DNA of 15,095 nucleotides. Origin: Egerieenecus sp048201975. Lineage in GTDB: Bacteria; Bacillota; Clostridia; Christensenellales; Aristaeellaceae. The stretch covers positions 1 through 15,095 of the forward strand of contig DBFBGQ010000152.1 in assembly GCA_048201975.1 (NCBI GenBank), in the 5' to 3' direction. The position numbers and the translations under genes were made by a program. How positions within the stretch are numbered: the first letter of the stretch is position 1; every line of letters begins with the position of its first letter. Below the pieces are notes generated by a model, which saw nothing but the letters and a program-made list of their open reading frames with translations, searched no databases and was not told the DNA's origin. Below, in pieces: positions 1 through 6,427 of this stretch.

Positions 1-1
1 G

Positions 2-625
2 GCCAGCCTTCACGACCTGATTGTCCGGGAGATCAAGGCCCACAAGCGCATCATTTTCAATGGCAACGGCTATTCCGACGAATGGGTAGCCGAGGCGGAG
101 CGGCGGGGTCTGCTCAACCTGCGCAGCACCGTGGACGCGCTGCCTCGGATGATCGACGAAAAGAACATTCGTCTGTTCACCTCCCACAAGGTTTTCTCCG
201 CCACGGAAATGTACGCCCGCTATGAAATCAAGCTGGAAGCGTATGTCAAGGTGCTCAACATTGAGGCGGAAACGGCGCTGGTCATGGCCCAGCGGGAGAT
301 TCTTCCCGCGCTGATGCGCTACACCGGCGATATGGCGCGGCATGCCGCCTCCCTGAAGGCCCTGTCCCTGCCCACCCAGGTGGAGGATGCGCTGCTGCCC
401 AAGCTCTGCGGCGATGTGGATCTGCTCTACAAATACATTGAAGAGCTCAAGCAGGTCATCGCCGTGCCGCGCCCCGAAGAGGCGTTGGCCTCCGCCACCT
501 ACGAGCATGACGTGGTGATTCCCGCCATGGACCGTGTGCGCGCCGTGGCGGACGAATTGGAGACCCTGGTGGACGAGAAGTTCTGGCCCTTCCCCACCTA
601 CGGCGATCTGCTTTTCAGCGTGTGA
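2..625 (+). CDS. glnN: Type III glutamine synthetase, C-terminal part (5' end outside window)
   Basis: Glutamine synthetase makes glutamine from glutamate, ammonia and ATP in the cytosol. Only the last ~207 codons are present; the frame is open from base 2 to the TGA at 623-625, so the gene starts before the window. The visible protein matches the C-terminal part of the large (~700 aa) type III enzymes: the stretch NGNGYSDEWVAEAERRGLLN, then LRSTVDALP, then a long helical tail containing YEIKLEAYVKVLNIEAETAL. Type I enzymes (~450 aa) do not have this tail. The ATP- and glutamate-binding motifs lie upstream and cannot be checked. A hairpin starts 16 nt after the stop. There is no visible link to the sugar genes to the right. 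The family call is by recognition of the tail, not by a search. Confidence 0.9.
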   Translation, partial: ASLHDLIVREIKAHKRIIFNGNGYSDEWVAEAERRGLLNLRSTVDALPRMIDEKNIRLFTSHKVFSATEMYARYEIKLEAYVKVLNIEAETALVMAQREILPALMRYTGDMARHAASLKALSLPTQVEDALLPKLCGDVDLLYKYIEELKQVIAVPRPEEALASATYEHDVVIPAMDRVRAVADELETLVDEKFWPFPTYGDLLFSV

Positions 626-641
626 ACGCCATTTCCTTCTA

Positions 642-681
642 AACAAAGGGCGCAGGCATTAGGAAGCCTGCGCTCTTTGTT
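642..681 (+). terminator. Hairpin terminator after glnN
   Basis: A 16-bp stem (642-657 with 666-681, one G-U pair) encloses the 8-nt loop 658-665. It begins 16 nt after the glnN stop. The 3' arm ends in a T-rich stretch (CTCTTTGTT) rather than being followed by a clean T-run, so the termination strength is uncertain. Its position between two convergent genes supports a terminator role. Confidence 0.65.
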
Positions 682-685
682 CATG

Positions 686-732
686 GAAGGAAAAGCGGCC
701 CCGCCGCTGCGTCATACAACGGCAGGGCCGCT
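686..732 (-). terminator. Rho-independent terminator of the DUF3048 gene
   Basis: Read on the minus strand, the arms 720-732 and 694-706 form a GC-rich 13-position stem with one C-A mismatch and a 13-nt loop. It is followed directly by TTTTCCTTCC (complement of 684-693). It lies 26 nt after the stop codon at 759-761. Confidence 0.7.
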
Positions 733-758
733 CAATTGCTTTTGGGGACACAGTTTCC

Positions 759-1874
759 TTACTCGTAGGAAACGGTGGTTTCCGCGGGAATGATGCTGAT
801 GAAGGTCTTGCCGCGCTGCAGAGCAATCTCGTTGCCCTCGGCGTCATAGAACACCGTGCGGGAAGCCATATCAGGCCGCTTCCAGTAGCCGGCAATGTAC
901 TTGCCGCCCATGAAAATATCCGCGTTGCCCTCGCCCACATGCTTGGTCACAGGGGCGTCGGAGGAGCCGTTCCAGGTGACGGTGGTATGCTGCACAATCA
1001 GGTTGGAGAAGCCCAGCTGTTCCTGGGTGTAACGATCCTCGTAGGCTACTTCCTCGTCATTCTTCATGAGCATGTAACGGAAGTAGAGGTTGCTGTCCAT
1101 GTCGTAGACAAAGCGGGAATTGTACTTCACCGCGCCCCAATCAATGGTAATGACATCGGCGTTCTCCCCGGTAGCAGGCAGCTCGTCAGTGAACAGGAAC
1201 GCATGGTTCGGCGGGGTGAAGGAGGGATCAATCAGCTCGTACATGGCCGCCACGTTGGCATCCACATTGTGGGGGGAAGCAATACCGCTCACCCGGGAAT
1301 AATACTGCTTCCAGGGCTTGTTTGTACCCACAATGCCGCTGAAGAGCACGCCCTTATCGTTGGCGCCATAGGTGCGGAAAACTTCCTCAATGCTGGAGCC
1401 CTTCTTGGTCTGGCCGCCATAGTACAGGAAACCGGCGTCCCACTCCTCGCGCAGCTCGGCATGGCCGATACGGGCAGAGCGCACCGGGCCCACGCTGTCG
1501 GGAATCAGGTCGGAGAACAGGAAGGAGATACGGGTGAAACCATTGCGGTGCAGGGGCGTCTCATACACAATATCCGCGTAGGTAGCGCCCCAGGGAGCCA
1601 TGCTTTCCACGCCGCCGTCGGAGTTGTCAATTTGCACCAGCATGGGCATATAGCGGCCGGTGATGGCCAGGCCGGCAAAGCCCTCGGGCTGCTCCAACTC
1701 ATCCAGGTTCAGGCCGGTGGTGGGGCTTACGCCGTCCTCCACCATGTTCAGGCCCACTTCCTGCAGGGTAATATTGCGATTCGCCTGGCCGTCGATGACG
1801 GTTTCCGCCAGGGCGGCGGGCGTCAGGCACAGCACCAGCGCCAACGCCAGCAGCATGCGCAGCGTTTTTTTCAT
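759..1874 (-). CDS. Secreted DUF3048 (YerB-like) protein
   Basis: This is a 371-residue exported protein of unknown biochemical function. Residues 1-23 form a Sec signal peptide (MKK, hydrophobic core, ALA-ET cleavage site). The DUF3048 N-terminal domain follows at about 72-230 with its hallmarks QIDNSDGG (81-88), ADIVYETPL (100-108) and GPVRSAR (129-135). The C-terminal DUF3048 domain is at about 240-365, with the GKYIAGYWKR and FYDAEGNEI motifs. Bacillus YerB is a lipoprotein; here Cys16 is in a LVLC context that is not a lipobox, so the mature protein is probably released by signal peptidase I. The frame stays open to an upstream ATG at 1940. I chose the ATG at 1874 because AAGGAGG sits 11 nt before it and the signal peptide starts there. 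The gene stands alone under its own strong promoter. Confidence 0.85.
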   Translation of the reverse strand: MKKTLRMLLALALVLCLTPAALAETVIDGQANRNITLQEVGLNMVEDGVSPTTGLNLDELEQPEGFAGLAITGRYMPMLVQIDNSDGGVESMAPWGATYADIVYETPLHRNGFTRISFLFSDLIPDSVGPVRSARIGHAELREEWDAGFLYYGGQTKKGSSIEEVFRTYGANDKGVLFSGIVGTNKPWKQYYSRVSGIASPHNVDANVAAMYELIDPSFTPPNHAFLFTDELPATGENADVITIDWGAVKYNSRFVYDMDSNLYFRYMLMKNDEEVAYEDRYTQEQLGFSNLIVQHTTVTWNGSSDAPVTKHVGEGNADIFMGGKYIAGYWKRPDMASRTVFYDAEGNEIALQRGKTFISIIPAETTVSYE

Positions 1875-1885
1875 GTTGTCTTCTT

Positions 1886-1892
1886 CCTCCTT
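1886..1892 (-). promoter_or_regulatory. Ribosome binding site, DUF3048 gene
   Basis: The minus strand reads AAGGAGG, 11 nt before the ATG at 1874. It fixes the start there rather than at the in-frame upstream ATG at 1940. Confidence 0.75.
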
Positions 1893-1963
1893 GCTTCGTA
1901 TGTCGCTCAAAATTCGGGCATGAATGCGCTTTTTCGTCACCCCTGTTTTTGCGCATCATGGGT

Positions 1964-1992
1964 ATTATAGCAACTCAGCGCAAGCAAGTCAA
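1964..1992 (-). promoter_or_regulatory. Near-consensus sigma-A promoter for the DUF3048 gene
   Basis: On the minus strand: -35 TTGACT (1987-1992), a 17-nt spacer, and a perfect -10 TATAAT (1964-1969). The predicted start of transcription is near 1957, giving a leader of ~83 nt. Five of six -35 bases and all six -10 bases match consensus with ideal spacing, so constitutive strong expression is expected. Confidence 0.85.
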
Positions 1993-2358
1993 TGCCTTTA
2001 CCAAGTTGATACACATGTGACAGAGCCTTCTGCAGGGAGCAAAATCCCCTTCCGCCGCCATGGCAAAAAACGCCTTGTTTGGCGCTGGCATCCGTCCCGC
2101 GCCAGGATGAACGCCCGCGCCGCAGCGCCTTCCTCCCCCTCCAAAGCCGCCGGAGCGCCGTTTCTCCGGCCGCCGCGCGGTTCCTGCACGCATGACCGCA
2201 TGGTGTGGGGCGTTCAATCCGCTCCTTGCAGCGCCCGCCTTTGAAACGCCCTGTTCCATCCTTCCGCGGAACGAGCGTGCGGTTTGAGCAGCAGTTTTTA
2301 CCGGCTTTTCCAGGACTTCTCGCGCAGCCTTTCTTTGCGGCGCTTCCGGGAAAAGCCC
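1993..2358. other. Non-coding divergent spacer
   Basis: About 365 bp between the two divergent promoters. Open frames cross it on both strands, but none has a ribosome site or a recognisable protein, and they look like products of the high GC content. Visible items are a CACATGTG palindrome near 2013-2020, a 7-bp hairpin GCCGGAG/CTCCGGC around 2150-2171, a TTCCGCGGAA palindrome near 2260-2269, and a 9-bp inverted repeat GGCTTTTCC (2303-2311) / GGAAAAGCC (2349-2357) that ends just before the kinase promoter and could be an operator. I see no gene here. Confidence 0.5.
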
Positions 2359-2388
2359 TTGCTCCGCGCCCATGGCGCATGCTATACT
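2359..2388 (+). promoter_or_regulatory. Probable promoter of the KDG kinase gene
   Basis: TTGCTC (2359-2364), an 18-nt spacer, and TATACT (2383-2388). The -10 differs from consensus at one base; the -35 is weaker. Transcription would start near 2394, leaving a ~62-nt leader. A perfect TTGACA at 2418-2423 lies further downstream but has no -10 at a workable distance. Confidence 0.6.
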
Positions 2389-2441
2389 GGAAGCGACCCC
2401 AACGTTTGCCCGTCACATTGACAACCATATATCCGCATTGC

Positions 2442-2448
2442 AAAGGAG
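2442..2448 (+). promoter_or_regulatory. Ribosome binding site, KDG kinase gene
   Basis: AAAGGAG, 7 nt before the ATG at 2456. It decides against the in-frame ATG at 2372, which has no ribosome site and lies upstream of the predicted transcription start. Confidence 0.8.
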
Positions 2449-2455
2449 TGTTACC

Positions 2456-3544
2456 ATGCTGCACAGAAACCCGTTGCTGGAGGAAAACACAGGCGGCAAG
2501 AAATTCATCACCGCGGGCGAGATCATGCTCCGCTTGACGCCCCCCAATTATGAAAAGATCCGCATGGCCAGCTCCTTTGAGGCCAGCTACGGCGGCAGCG
2601 AGGCAAACATCGCCCTGGCCCTGGCCAACCTGGGGGTGGACAGCACGTTCTTCTCCGTGGTGCCCAACAACAGCCTGGGGAAGAGCGCCGTGCGCATGCT
2701 GCGCTCCAACGACGTGCACTGCACGCCTATGATCCTTTCCACTCCAGCGGAAACGCCCTCTCACCGCCTGGGCACCTATTACCTGGAGAACGGCTACGGC
2801 ATCCGGGCCAGCAAGGTCATTTATGACCGCAAGCATTCCGCCTTTGCGGAGTATGACTATTCCTGGCTTGACCTGGACGCGCTGCTGGCGGATTTCGACT
2901 GGCTGCATCTGAGCGGCATTACCCCGGCGCTGGCGCCTAACTGCCGGGAGCTGGTGATGAACCTGCTCCAGGCCGCCCACAACCGCGGGCTAACGGTGAG
3001 CTTCGACGGGAATTTCCGCTCCTCCCTGTGGAGCTGGGAGGAAGCGCGGGATTTCTGCACGGAATGCCTGCCCTATGTGAACATCCTGCTGGGCATCGAG
3101 CCCTATCACCTGTGGCGCAGCGAGGACGACCACAGCCAGGGCGACTGGAAGGACGGCGTACCCATGCAGCCCAGCTATGAGCAGCAGGACGAGATCTTCC
3201 AGGCGTTCATTCGCCGCTACCCTAACCTGCGCTGCATTGCCCGGCACGTGCGCTATGTCCACTCCGGCAGTGAAAACAGCCTGAAGGCCTTCATGTGGTA
3301 TGAGGGGCACACCTTTGAAAGCAGGCTGTATACCTTCACCATCCTGGACCGGGTAGGCGGCGGCGACGCCTTTGCCAGCGGGCTGATTTACGCCATGCTG
3401 CACAACTACCGGCCCATGGATATGCTCAACTTCGCCGTGGCCTCCAGCGTGCTCAAGCACACCATCCACGGCGACGCCAACATTACCGACGACGTGCAGG
3501 GCATCCGCAACCTGATGAACATGAACTACGACATCAAGCGTTGA
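2456..3544 (+). CDS. kdgK: PfkB-family sugar kinase, probable 2-dehydro-3-deoxygluconokinase
   Basis: It probably phosphorylates 2-keto-3-deoxygluconate with ATP, the step before aldolase cleavage in uronate, pectin and glucuronoxylan breakdown; it is cytosolic. The 362-residue protein carries PfkB-family signatures: GEIMLRL (21-27), typical of KDG kinases, GGSEANIA (46-53) for sugar binding, ASKVIYDRKHSA (118-129), SFDGNFRSSLW (182-192), and the C-terminal catalytic block DRVGGGDAFASG (298-309) with Asp304 as expected catalytic base. The anion-hole motif is GGGD where GAGD is usual, a small conservative change. Length is slightly above the usual ~310-340 residues, partly from an N-terminal tail and an insertion around 220-245. 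It is a single-gene unit, transcribed towards the glycosidase operon. Another PfkB substrate such as fructose is possible; the KDG call rests on the GEIMLRL and SKVIYDR motifs. Confidence 0.8.
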   Translation: MLHRNPLLEENTGGKKFITAGEIMLRLTPPNYEKIRMASSFEASYGGSEANIALALANLGVDSTFFSVVPNNSLGKSAVRMLRSNDVHCTPMILSTPAETPSHRLGTYYLENGYGIRASKVIYDRKHSAFAEYDYSWLDLDALLADFDWLHLSGITPALAPNCRELVMNLLQAAHNRGLTVSFDGNFRSSLWSWEEARDFCTECLPYVNILLGIEPYHLWRSEDDHSQGDWKDGVPMQPSYEQQDEIFQAFIRRYPNLRCIARHVRYVHSGSENSLKAFMWYEGHTFESRLYTFTILDRVGGGDAFASGLIYAMLHNYRPMDMLNFAVASSVLKHTIHGDANITDDVQGIRNLMNMNYDIKR

Positions 3545-3568
3545 CGGTAGGAAACACACACGCCACAA

Positions 3569-3600
3569 GCGGGGATCGCGCTTTCTGCCGCGATCCCCGC
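3569..3600 (+). terminator. Hairpin after the KDG kinase gene
   Basis: A perfect 12-bp GC-rich stem (3569-3580 with 3589-3600) has an 8-nt loop and starts 24 nt after the stop codon. No T-run follows directly, but a second hairpin with an A/T-rich stem follows at 3609-3639. Both may act together as the terminator. Confidence 0.65.
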
Positions 3601-3608
3601 TCCGCGTA

Positions 3609-3639
3609 TCGAAAAAAGTGGATAAACTCACTTTTTCGA
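3609..3639. terminator. Second A/T-rich hairpin
   Basis: The arms TCGAAAAAAGTG (3609-3620) and CACTTTTTCGA (3629-3639) pair along 11 bp with one bulged A. The 3' arm contains a T5 run. It could support termination on either strand: in plus orientation after the kinase, and in minus orientation with a T6 run for readthrough from the glycosidase operon. Confidence 0.5.
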
Positions 3640-3830
3640 GGAAGCAATTTCGGCCAACCAGAGGTCGTTCGAAGTTGTAAGGAATTGATTTTGCAGGCAA
3701 AACCAGCGGTCCAGCAAGGCGTTGTTTTTCATCGCATGAAAAACAGCATCCGTAAAGCGACTTGGCTTTTCAAGAGGAAAGCCAACCGTTCGCCGGCAGA
3801 GCCAGCTTACACGAATAAAAATTGGAGGGG
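3640..3830. other. Hairpin-rich intergenic stretch, possible repeat or structured RNA
   Basis: This is a less GC-rich stretch than its surroundings, without a credible gene. It contains several small inverted repeats in a row: CGGCC/GGTCG near 3651-3667; TTTTG/CAAAA near 3691-3704; a 10-bp stem with a 3-nt loop, 3723-3732 with 3736-3745; and a 10-bp stem with the tetraloop AAGA, 3762-3771 with 3776-3785. Together with the two hairpins at 3569-3639 this forms a chain of short stems. It may be an interspersed repeat or the remains of a mobile element; a structured RNA is possible. Nothing known was recognised. Confidence 0.4.
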
Positions 3831-3852
3831 CCGCGACCCCCGCCTAGGCCCC
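3815..3852 (-). terminator. Terminator overlapping the GNAT stop codon
   Basis: Read on the minus strand, GGGGCC (3847-3852) pairs with GGCCCC (3827-3832), followed by TCCAATTTTTATTCG. The stem begins in the last codons and the TAG stop (3844-3846) lies in the loop. It ends the six-gene operon. The stem is short (6 bp with a 14-nt loop) and the T5 tract starts 5 nt after it, so its strength is moderate. Confidence 0.55.
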
Positions 3853-4392
3853 GTTGGTTCCATCCGCCTTCGCCGCCTGGGCGAACTCGACTTTCGTAGC
3901 AGCGGTGATCCACTTGCCGAAGGCGTTGGATTGCTTGGAGGGCACATACCCCAGCGGCTCATAGCCCAGCTTGCGCAGCAGCGCCATGCTAGGCAGATTC
4001 TCCGGATCGGTGAAGCAGATGAATTCCCAGGCCGGATAGCGGTCATGGAGCATATCCATGAGCGCGGAGAGCGCCTCGAACGCATATCCCTTCCGATGGT
4101 GACGGTAGGAGAATGTGTAGCCCAGGGAAATGGCGCCCTGATTGGGCATGACCACGATCTCCCCCACCATTTCATCCGTTTCCTTCAGCGCCACCGCCAG
4201 CATGAACGGCGCCTGCGTGGATACCGCATCCTCCTTGCGGCGGGCAATCAGCTCCGCAATGCCTGCGCGGTCCTTGGTCTGCCCCCGTTGATACCGGGCG
4301 CACAGCGCGTTGTTGCGGTAATCGTACATCGTTTCGGCATCCGCCGGCGCCAGGTTGCGCAGGATCAGGCGTTGGGTTTCCAGCAGGACCAT
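3844..4392 (-). CDS. GNAT-family N-acetyltransferase (RimJ/RimL-like)
   Basis: A 182-residue cytosolic acetyltransferase expected to move an acetyl group from acetyl-CoA to an amine; the substrate is unknown. It opens with the RimJ/RimL-type motif ETQRLILRNL (5-14). A central strand pair (about 60-95) leads to the acetyl-CoA loop RHHRKGYAFEAL (97-108) and the C-terminal ENLPSMALLRKLGYEPLG (131-148), where the Asn and the helix before LGY are typical of the Acetyltransf_3 type. The ATG at 4392 has GGTGAGG just before it and a better AAAGGA further upstream; no other in-frame start is better. It follows the GH120 gene by 24 nt and is the last gene of the operon. Why an acetyltransferase is placed with glycosidases is unclear: it may act on an amino sugar or antibiotic, or may only share the transcript. 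Confidence 0.85.
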   Translation of the reverse strand: MVLLETQRLILRNLAPADAETMYDYRNNALCARYQRGQTKDRAGIAELIARRKEDAVSTQAPFMLAVALKETDEMVGEIVVMPNQGAISLGYTFSYRHHRKGYAFEALSALMDMLHDRYPAWEFICFTDPENLPSMALLRKLGYEPLGYVPSKQSNAFGKWITAATKVEFAQAAKADGTNGA

Positions 4393-4416
4393 TGCAGCCT
4401 CACCATTCCTTTCGGT

Positions 4417-6393
4417 TTACCAAAGCGTTTTCTTCGCCCCGGCCGCAGAGGCGAAGGGGCCCGGAAGCACGCGCACGCCGCGGGCGTCGCCAAAGTAGTC
4501 CCGGTCAAACACAATGCCGCTGCCGTCGGGATTTTCAAAGCGTTGGTTGGGCTCAAAGGCGTAGCCCAGTATGTCGCTGTTGATCATTCCGTCCTGGAAG
4601 TCCTGCAGGAAATCAAACACGTTCGTCTCCAGGGTATAGCTTCCGCCCTCTTCCCGGACCTCTAGGATCACGCTGGCCTGCTCGTCCACCAGCTTGGAGC
4701 GCTCGTTCTTCCAGGGCCTGGCGCCGCCCAGGTAGGCGTTGCCGTCAATCCACACAGGCAGGTGACGCCGCTCGTGATACTCCGCCAGCTTGCCCATGTT
4801 GGGACGCGCCACCTCCAGGTCAAACCAGGAGATCCACTCCTCGTAGGTGGGATATTCGTCAAAGGGCCAGGTGCCCACCAGGCGTTCCTTCTCCTCAGGG
4901 CCGCCGGGCTTTACGGGCGCGTCCGCGGGCCAGCCCTGAACAAAGATGTTGTTGTAGATCCTGTCATCCCCGTGAAGGATGGTCATGAAGCCGGCCACCT
5001 CCGTGCGGTGACGGATATGATAGGGCGTGTAGCGCGCGCCCGTTCCGCCGCCCACGCAGGTCAAGGGGCCCTTGATCAGGTTGTGCACCAGCGCCACGCC
5101 GCCGGTGGTGAAGCGCAGGGAACTCTTCGATAGCATGATGTTGTTGTCAATCAGCGTGGGGCCATGGCCCACCTCCACCCAGATATCCTGGCTGCACATG
5201 CCGCCCTCGGCCCAGGCGCAGAAATCCGGGCGTTCATTGTGGTGCAGCAGGTTTTGGGTGATGCGCGTGCCCTGGGGCTCCCAGTCGCACCAGATGCCCA
5301 TGGTGCAGTGGTGGATATGGTTGCGGCGGATGGTCACATCGATGGCGGCATGAATCTTGATGCCGGCAATCTCCGCGCCCCCCAGCTGCTGCATGTTGTT
5401 GATGTGATGGATGTGATTGTCCTCAATCAGGGAAAACACCGCGCCCATGCGCCCCACAATGCCGGTCTGCTCGCAGTGATGGATGTGGCAGCGGCGCACG
5501 ATATGGGAGCCTACCTTTTCCTTGAGCCAGCCGTGATACTGTCCCCGGCACACCGCGTCCCGCTCCATCTGCGTGGGGCTTTTCAGGTGCTTGGTGGTGA
5601 AGTAGTGGTCGTTCTCCGGGTCATAATACTTGCCCAGGGAGATGCCGCAACACTTGCTGTTGCTGATGTCGCAATCCTCGATGATCCATCCCTTGCTCCA
5701 GTGGGGACCCACCATGCCGTCCTGGAAGGCGGCGGGCGGCGCCCAGGTGGTGGCGGCCTTTTCCACCTGGAAGCCGCTGAAGGTGATGTAGCCCTTCCCG
5801 GTTTCCTCCGGGAAGAAGCAGCGGCGCCGGACGTTGATCTCCACCTTTTCCCGGTTGGGGTCCTTGTCCTGGAAATTGGCGTAGAGCACGGTTTCGTCCC
5901 CGTCCTGAACGCTGAACCATTGATAGACGGAGTACTCCGGCTCCCAGGAGGGGGCGTAGACCTCCCCGGCCAGGCATGCCTCCAGGCTTTCCGCCTCGTA
6001 GAGCATCCGGTCGTTGAGGTACACCGCGCCGGTATGGCGCACGGAGGGCGCGAAATACCAGTCGCCGAACACCTCGGTGGTGTAGGGGTTATAGTCGCCG
6101 AATATCCCGTTGGGCACGCGGATTGTCCACACGCTGCCCTGATACCGCGTCCAGCCGGAGACCTCCTCCGCGCCGGTGATCACCGCTCCCAGCGGCTCCA
6201 CGGAGCGATACACGATGCGCCGCTCCTCCGTGCCGCCGTTGCGGGGGCTCACGTTCTCCCGGTACACGCCGGGCAGCACCAGCACCTCGTCCCCTGGCTG
6301 GGCGAGCTTCGCCGCGTCGCCGATCCGCTTGAACGGGCGTTGCCGTGAGCCGTCCCCCTCCCGGGGCGCGGCCTGGTCGACATAGTAAATCAT
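4417..6393 (-). CDS. Right-handed beta-helix glycosidase, GH120 family (beta-xylosidase-like)
   Basis: A 658-residue protein with no signal peptide, so probably a cytosolic exo-glycosidase that removes xylose from the non-reducing end of imported oligosaccharides. The N-terminal IYYVDQ...DGSRQRPFKRIGDAA (2-28) and GDEVLVLPGVYRE (34-46) are the usual start of beta-helix proteins. Helix coils repeat at 236-440 (IIEDCDIS, VRRCHIHHC, IEDNHIHHI, IRRNHIHHC, LIDNNIM). Compared from memory with the GH120 beta-xylosidase XylC of Thermoanaerobacterium saccharolyticum, many blocks agree: NGIFGDYNPYTTEVFGDW, HWSKGWIIED, EIAGIKIHAAIDV, CDWEPQGTRIT, VEVGHGP, TEVAGF. XylC's nucleophile and acid/base correspond to Asp370 (in CDWE) and Glu407 (in WVEVGHGP). 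The spacing here is 37 residues against 23 in XylC, because of a ~14-residue insertion near 388-402. AAGGAGG lies 8 nt before the chosen ATG; a longer frame from 6414 is rejected. GH120 has few characterised members, so the substrate is inferred. Confidence 0.8.
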   Translation of the reverse strand: MIYYVDQAAPREGDGSRQRPFKRIGDAAKLAQPGDEVLVLPGVYRENVSPRNGGTEERRIVYRSVEPLGAVITGAEEVSGWTRYQGSVWTIRVPNGIFGDYNPYTTEVFGDWYFAPSVRHTGAVYLNDRMLYEAESLEACLAGEVYAPSWEPEYSVYQWFSVQDGDETVLYANFQDKDPNREKVEINVRRRCFFPEETGKGYITFSGFQVEKAATTWAPPAAFQDGMVGPHWSKGWIIEDCDISNSKCCGISLGKYYDPENDHYFTTKHLKSPTQMERDAVCRGQYHGWLKEKVGSHIVRRCHIHHCEQTGIVGRMGAVFSLIEDNHIHHINNMQQLGGAEIAGIKIHAAIDVTIRRNHIHHCTMGIWCDWEPQGTRITQNLLHHNERPDFCAWAEGGMCSQDIWVEVGHGPTLIDNNIMLSKSSLRFTTGGVALVHNLIKGPLTCVGGGTGARYTPYHIRHRTEVAGFMTILHGDDRIYNNIFVQGWPADAPVKPGGPEEKERLVGTWPFDEYPTYEEWISWFDLEVARPNMGKLAEYHERRHLPVWIDGNAYLGGARPWKNERSKLVDEQASVILEVREEGGSYTLETNVFDFLQDFQDGMINSDILGYAFEPNQRFENPDGSGIVFDRDYFGDARGVRVLPGPFASAAGAKKTLW

Positions 6394-6401
6394 TTGTACA
6401 A

Positions 6402-6408
6402 CCTCCTT
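6402..6408 (-). promoter_or_regulatory. Ribosome binding site, GH120 gene
   Basis: The minus strand reads AAGGAGG, 8 nt before the ATG at 6393. It places the start at MIYYVDQ rather than at the in-frame ATG seven codons upstream. Confidence 0.85.
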
Positions 6409-6412
6409 TTCC

Positions 6413-6424
6413 ATAGCATGCTAT
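6413..6424. repeat. 12-bp perfect palindrome between GH31 and GH120
   Basis: ATAGCATGCTAT, in the 34-nt gap and just upstream of the GH120 ribosome site. It is too short and tight for a strong hairpin; it could be a processing or protein-binding site, or chance. Confidence 0.4.
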
Positions 6425-6427
6425 CGT

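Noticed and set aside
2418..2446. Second kinase promoter based on the perfect TTGACA at 2418
   Set aside because: No -10 element 16-18 nt downstream; the position falls on the ribosome site. TATATC is too close.
2372..2455. Longer N-terminus for the KDG kinase from the ATG at 2372
   Set aside because: No ribosome site there, it lies before the likely transcription start, and the added residues are not part of the family fold.
3541..4665. 374-codon open frame on the plus strand running from the KDG kinase stop across the spacer
   Set aside because: It has no ribosome site, crosses several hairpins and terminators, and then runs antisense to the GNAT and GH120 genes.
5164..6348. 394-codon open frame on the plus strand opposite the GH120 gene
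   Set aside because: The translation is rich in Ala, Val and His with no recognisable motif; the opposite strand encodes a conserved enzyme.
4417..6393. Pectate lyase or generic polysaccharide lyase for the beta-helix protein
   Set aside because: Pectin lyases share the fold, but the CDWE...QGTR and VEVGHGP motifs and the full-length block pattern agree with GH120, and there is no signal peptide.
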